From positions 33,392,003 through 33,456,002 of the forward strand of contig NC_059075.1 of the NCBI RefSeq assembly GCF_020497125.1: DNA of 64,000 nt. The letters run 5' to 3'. Made by a program: the position numbers and the translations under genes. Positions 61,470 through 64,000 of this stretch are shown one piece after another (position 1 is the stretch's first letter; each line of letters starts with the position of its first letter). The notes under the pieces are model-generated. The model did no database searches. It was not told where the DNA came from and worked only from the letters and a program-made list of their open reading frames with translations. The stretch comes from Mauremys mutica (Eukaryota > Chordata > Testudines > Geoemydidae).

Positions 61470-62615
61470 GGGTTGCCAACTTTCTAAATGCACAAAACCA
61501 AACACCCTTACCCTGCCCCGCCCCTTCCTTGAGGCCCACTCCTGCCCTGCCCCTTCTCTGAGGCCCCGCCCCCACTCACTCTAGCCCCCTCCCTCCATCG
61601 CTCGCTCTCCATCGCTCGCTCTCACTTTCACTGGGCTAGGTCAGGAGGTTGGGGTGTGGGAGCGGGTGAGGCCTCCAGCTGGGGGTGGAGGCTCCAGAGT
61701 GGGGCCAGAAATGAAGGTTTCAGGTTGTGGGAGGGGGCTCCAGCCTGGGCTAGGGAATTACGGTGCGGCGGGGAAGGCTCTGGGGTGGGGCTGGGGATGA
61801 GAGGTTTGGGGTGTAGAAGGGGGCTCTGGGCTGGGGCCAAGGGGTTTGGAGTGCGAGAGCAGACTCCGGGCTGGGGCAGTGGGTTGGGGTACGGGAGGGG
61901 GTGCAGTCCCCAGCTGAGGGTGTGGGCTCTGGGGTGGGGATGAGGGATTTGGGCTGCAGGAGGGGGCTCAGGGCTGGGGGAGGAGGTTCCGACCTGGGGC
62001 AGGGGGCTGGGGTGCGAGTGGGGGCTGTAGGATCTGGGAGAGAGTTAGGGTGTGGGAGGGGATTCTAACCTGGAGCAGGGGGTTGGGGGCCCAGCGTCTG
62101 GGGCACAATTAAGGTGTGGGACGGGGTTCCGACCTGGGGCAGGGGGTTGGGGTGCATGAGGGAGTTCGGGATGCAGGTTCCAGCCGGGCACTGCTTATCT
62201 CAGGCGGCTCATAGTCGGCGGTGCAGCGGGGCTAAGGCAGGCTCACTGCCTGCCTTCCCTGGCTGCACACCACATCCCAAAGCAGCTGGCATGTCCATGT
62301 GGCCCTTAGGCAGAGGGGCCAGTGGGCTGTGTGTGCTGCCCGCGCCTGCTGGCACGCCCCCGTAGCTCCCATTGGCTGCTGTTCCTGGCAGGGTCAGCGC
62401 TGGGGGCAGGGTCAGCACACGGAGCTTCCCTAATCGTCCCTGCGCCTAGAGGCTGCAGGGACATGCCAGCCACTTCCGGGGTGCTGTGCAGAGCCAGAAC
62501 AGGCAGGTAGCCTGTCTTAGCCCTGCTGCGCCGCCGATCAGACTTTTAACAGCCCGATCAGCAGTGCTGACTGGAGGCACCAGGGTCCCTTTTCAACCAG
62601 GCATTCCCGGTTGAA
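61470..62615. mobile_element. GC-rich MITE with minisatellite-like interior
   Basis: Starts AGGGTTGCCAACTTTCTAAA and ends near AGGGTCCCTTTTCAACCAGG. The interior 61630-62170 is an array of 20-30 base units on the theme GGGGCTGGGG, GGTTGGGGTG, CGGGAGGGGG. The open frames on both strands here are by-products of the GC-rich repeat. It resembles a turtle DNA element I remember but cannot name. Confidence 0.5.
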
Positions 62616-62820
62616 ACTTTCTACCATTTATAGCAATTTTCACTATTTTATGCATAGGAAATTTCTTCCAAACTGGTAGAAAATCCGTAAATGAAATAAA
62701 CTTTTTAACTACATCCATTGTATATAATCCTGTATCCTTGTGTATATAATCTAGTAACTATTATATGGGCTTTATTGGATTACAAATTGAAAACTGTTAC
62801 AGTGTCAACATACAGTAAGG

Positions 62821-63153
62821 CAGGGATCGGCAACCTTTGGAATGCGAGCCGTCAGGGAAATGCGCTGGCGGGCCGGGACGGTTTGTTTACCTGCAGCGTC
62901 CGCAGGTTCGGCAGATTGCAGCTCCCACTGGCTGCGGTTCACCGTTCCAGGCCAATGTGGGCTGCAGGAAGTGGCGGCCAGCAAATCCCTCAGCCCGTGC
63001 CGCTTCCCGCAGCCCCCATTGGCCTGGAACGGCAAACCGCAGCCAGTGGGAGCTGCGATCTGCCGAACCTGTGGATACTGCAGGTAAACAAACCGTCCTG
63101 GCCCGCCAGTGGATTTCCCTGACGGCCCGCGTGCCAAAGGTTGCCAATCCCTG
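62821..63153. mobile_element. palindromic hAT MITE
   Basis: CAGGGATCGGCAACCTTTGG at the left and its near inverse CCAAAGGTTGCCAATCCCTG at the right. The two halves (about 165 bases each) are inverse copies nearly throughout, including CAGCTCCCACTGGCTGCGGT against ACCGCAGCCAGTGGGAGCTG-type text. Flanks CAGTAAGG and AAGTGAGG agree at 6 of 8 positions. Confidence 0.78.
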
Positions 63154-63159
63154 AAGTGA

Positions 63160-63428
63160 GGCCTTGTCTACACTATACCACTTTAACTCTTCTTGCATAG
63201 TTAAAGCAACACAAGCCCTCTAGTTTGGTATACTTCTATTAATATAAAGATATATTGGTATGGGTATTCCAATATGGGAAGGGGAATAAGCTCCATCAGT
63301 ATAAGGCACTTTTATATCAGTTCAGCTGCGTCCCCACAGGGGGGGACTATTTCAGTTAAAAAAAAAAAAAACACCGCTGACTAAAATAGTAACATTGGTA
63401 CAAAACTTGTATGTAAACTAGGCTTTAG
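63160..63428. mobile_element. Harbinger-type MITE
   Basis: Begins GGCCTTGTCTACACTATACC and ends TTGTATGTAAACTAGGCTTT. The left terminus shares GCCTTxTCTACACTA with the Harbinger element at 12307-16172. There is an A-run at 63358-63371 and no coding sequence. Confidence 0.55.

Positions 63429-64000
<572 letters not shown>

Noticed and set aside
62718..63198. Overlapping frames on both strands near exon h
   Set aside because: The palindromic MITE yields similar peptides on both strands, as any inverted repeat would.

Overview
This window is vertebrate nuclear DNA. It holds eight consecutive coding exons of one host gene on the + strand, and its introns are packed with transposable elements. 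The exons encode the acidic linker, the HELP motif and the first WD40 repeats of a tandem EMAP-like protein. I recall EML5 as a closer match than EML6 (343 codons seen, all splice phases consistent). The repeat mix is what I would expect in a reptile, most likely a turtle: CR1/L2 LINEs, Penelope-like elements, DIRS tyrosine-recombinase retrotransposons, Ty3/Gypsy elements, endogenous retroviruses, hAT and PIF/Harbinger DNA transposons and many fold-back MITEs. The species is inferred, not proven.

Layout. 1-12 kb: EML5 exons a-d, separated by MITEs, a LINE reverse-transcriptase fragment, a solo LTR with a perfect target duplication (5029-5948), an L2-like remnant and a hAT element that carries two outward-facing 3' ends (9277-11107) with a Penelope scrap nested inside. 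12-39 kb (one 27 kb intron): a Harbinger transposon with both of its genes (12307-16172), then a DIRS element (about 19045-36035) interrupted by a nearly fresh gag-protease Gypsy element (19991-22642), a young defective retrovirus (24877-31495), a MITE and a Penelope element. 39-49 kb: exon e, a second DIRS (40708-45511) with an open 476-codon gag frame, LTR and MITE fragments, a third DIRS fragment and exon f. 49-61 kb: a retroviral LTR and a fourth DIRS (about 50900-59935). That DIRS contains a retroviral remnant (52275-55374) and a hAT MITE (58801-59597). 61-64 kb: exons g and h with GC-rich and palindromic MITEs between them.

The most interesting signal is the retroviral remnant at 52275-55374. 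About 1.9 kb of its interior has almost lost the dinucleotide GA while keeping GC, GT and GG; its LTR is not affected. The reverse-transcriptase catalytic box there reads Y-I-N-N. This is what cytidine-deaminase (APOBEC-type) editing of the minus-strand cDNA would leave, fossilised in a reptile genome.

The host exons act together as one protein segment. The transposon genes are almost all broken; none looks like a working autonomous element, although the Gypsy element and the 6.6 kb retrovirus have LTR pairs that differ at only 4 and 3 positions and so inserted recently.
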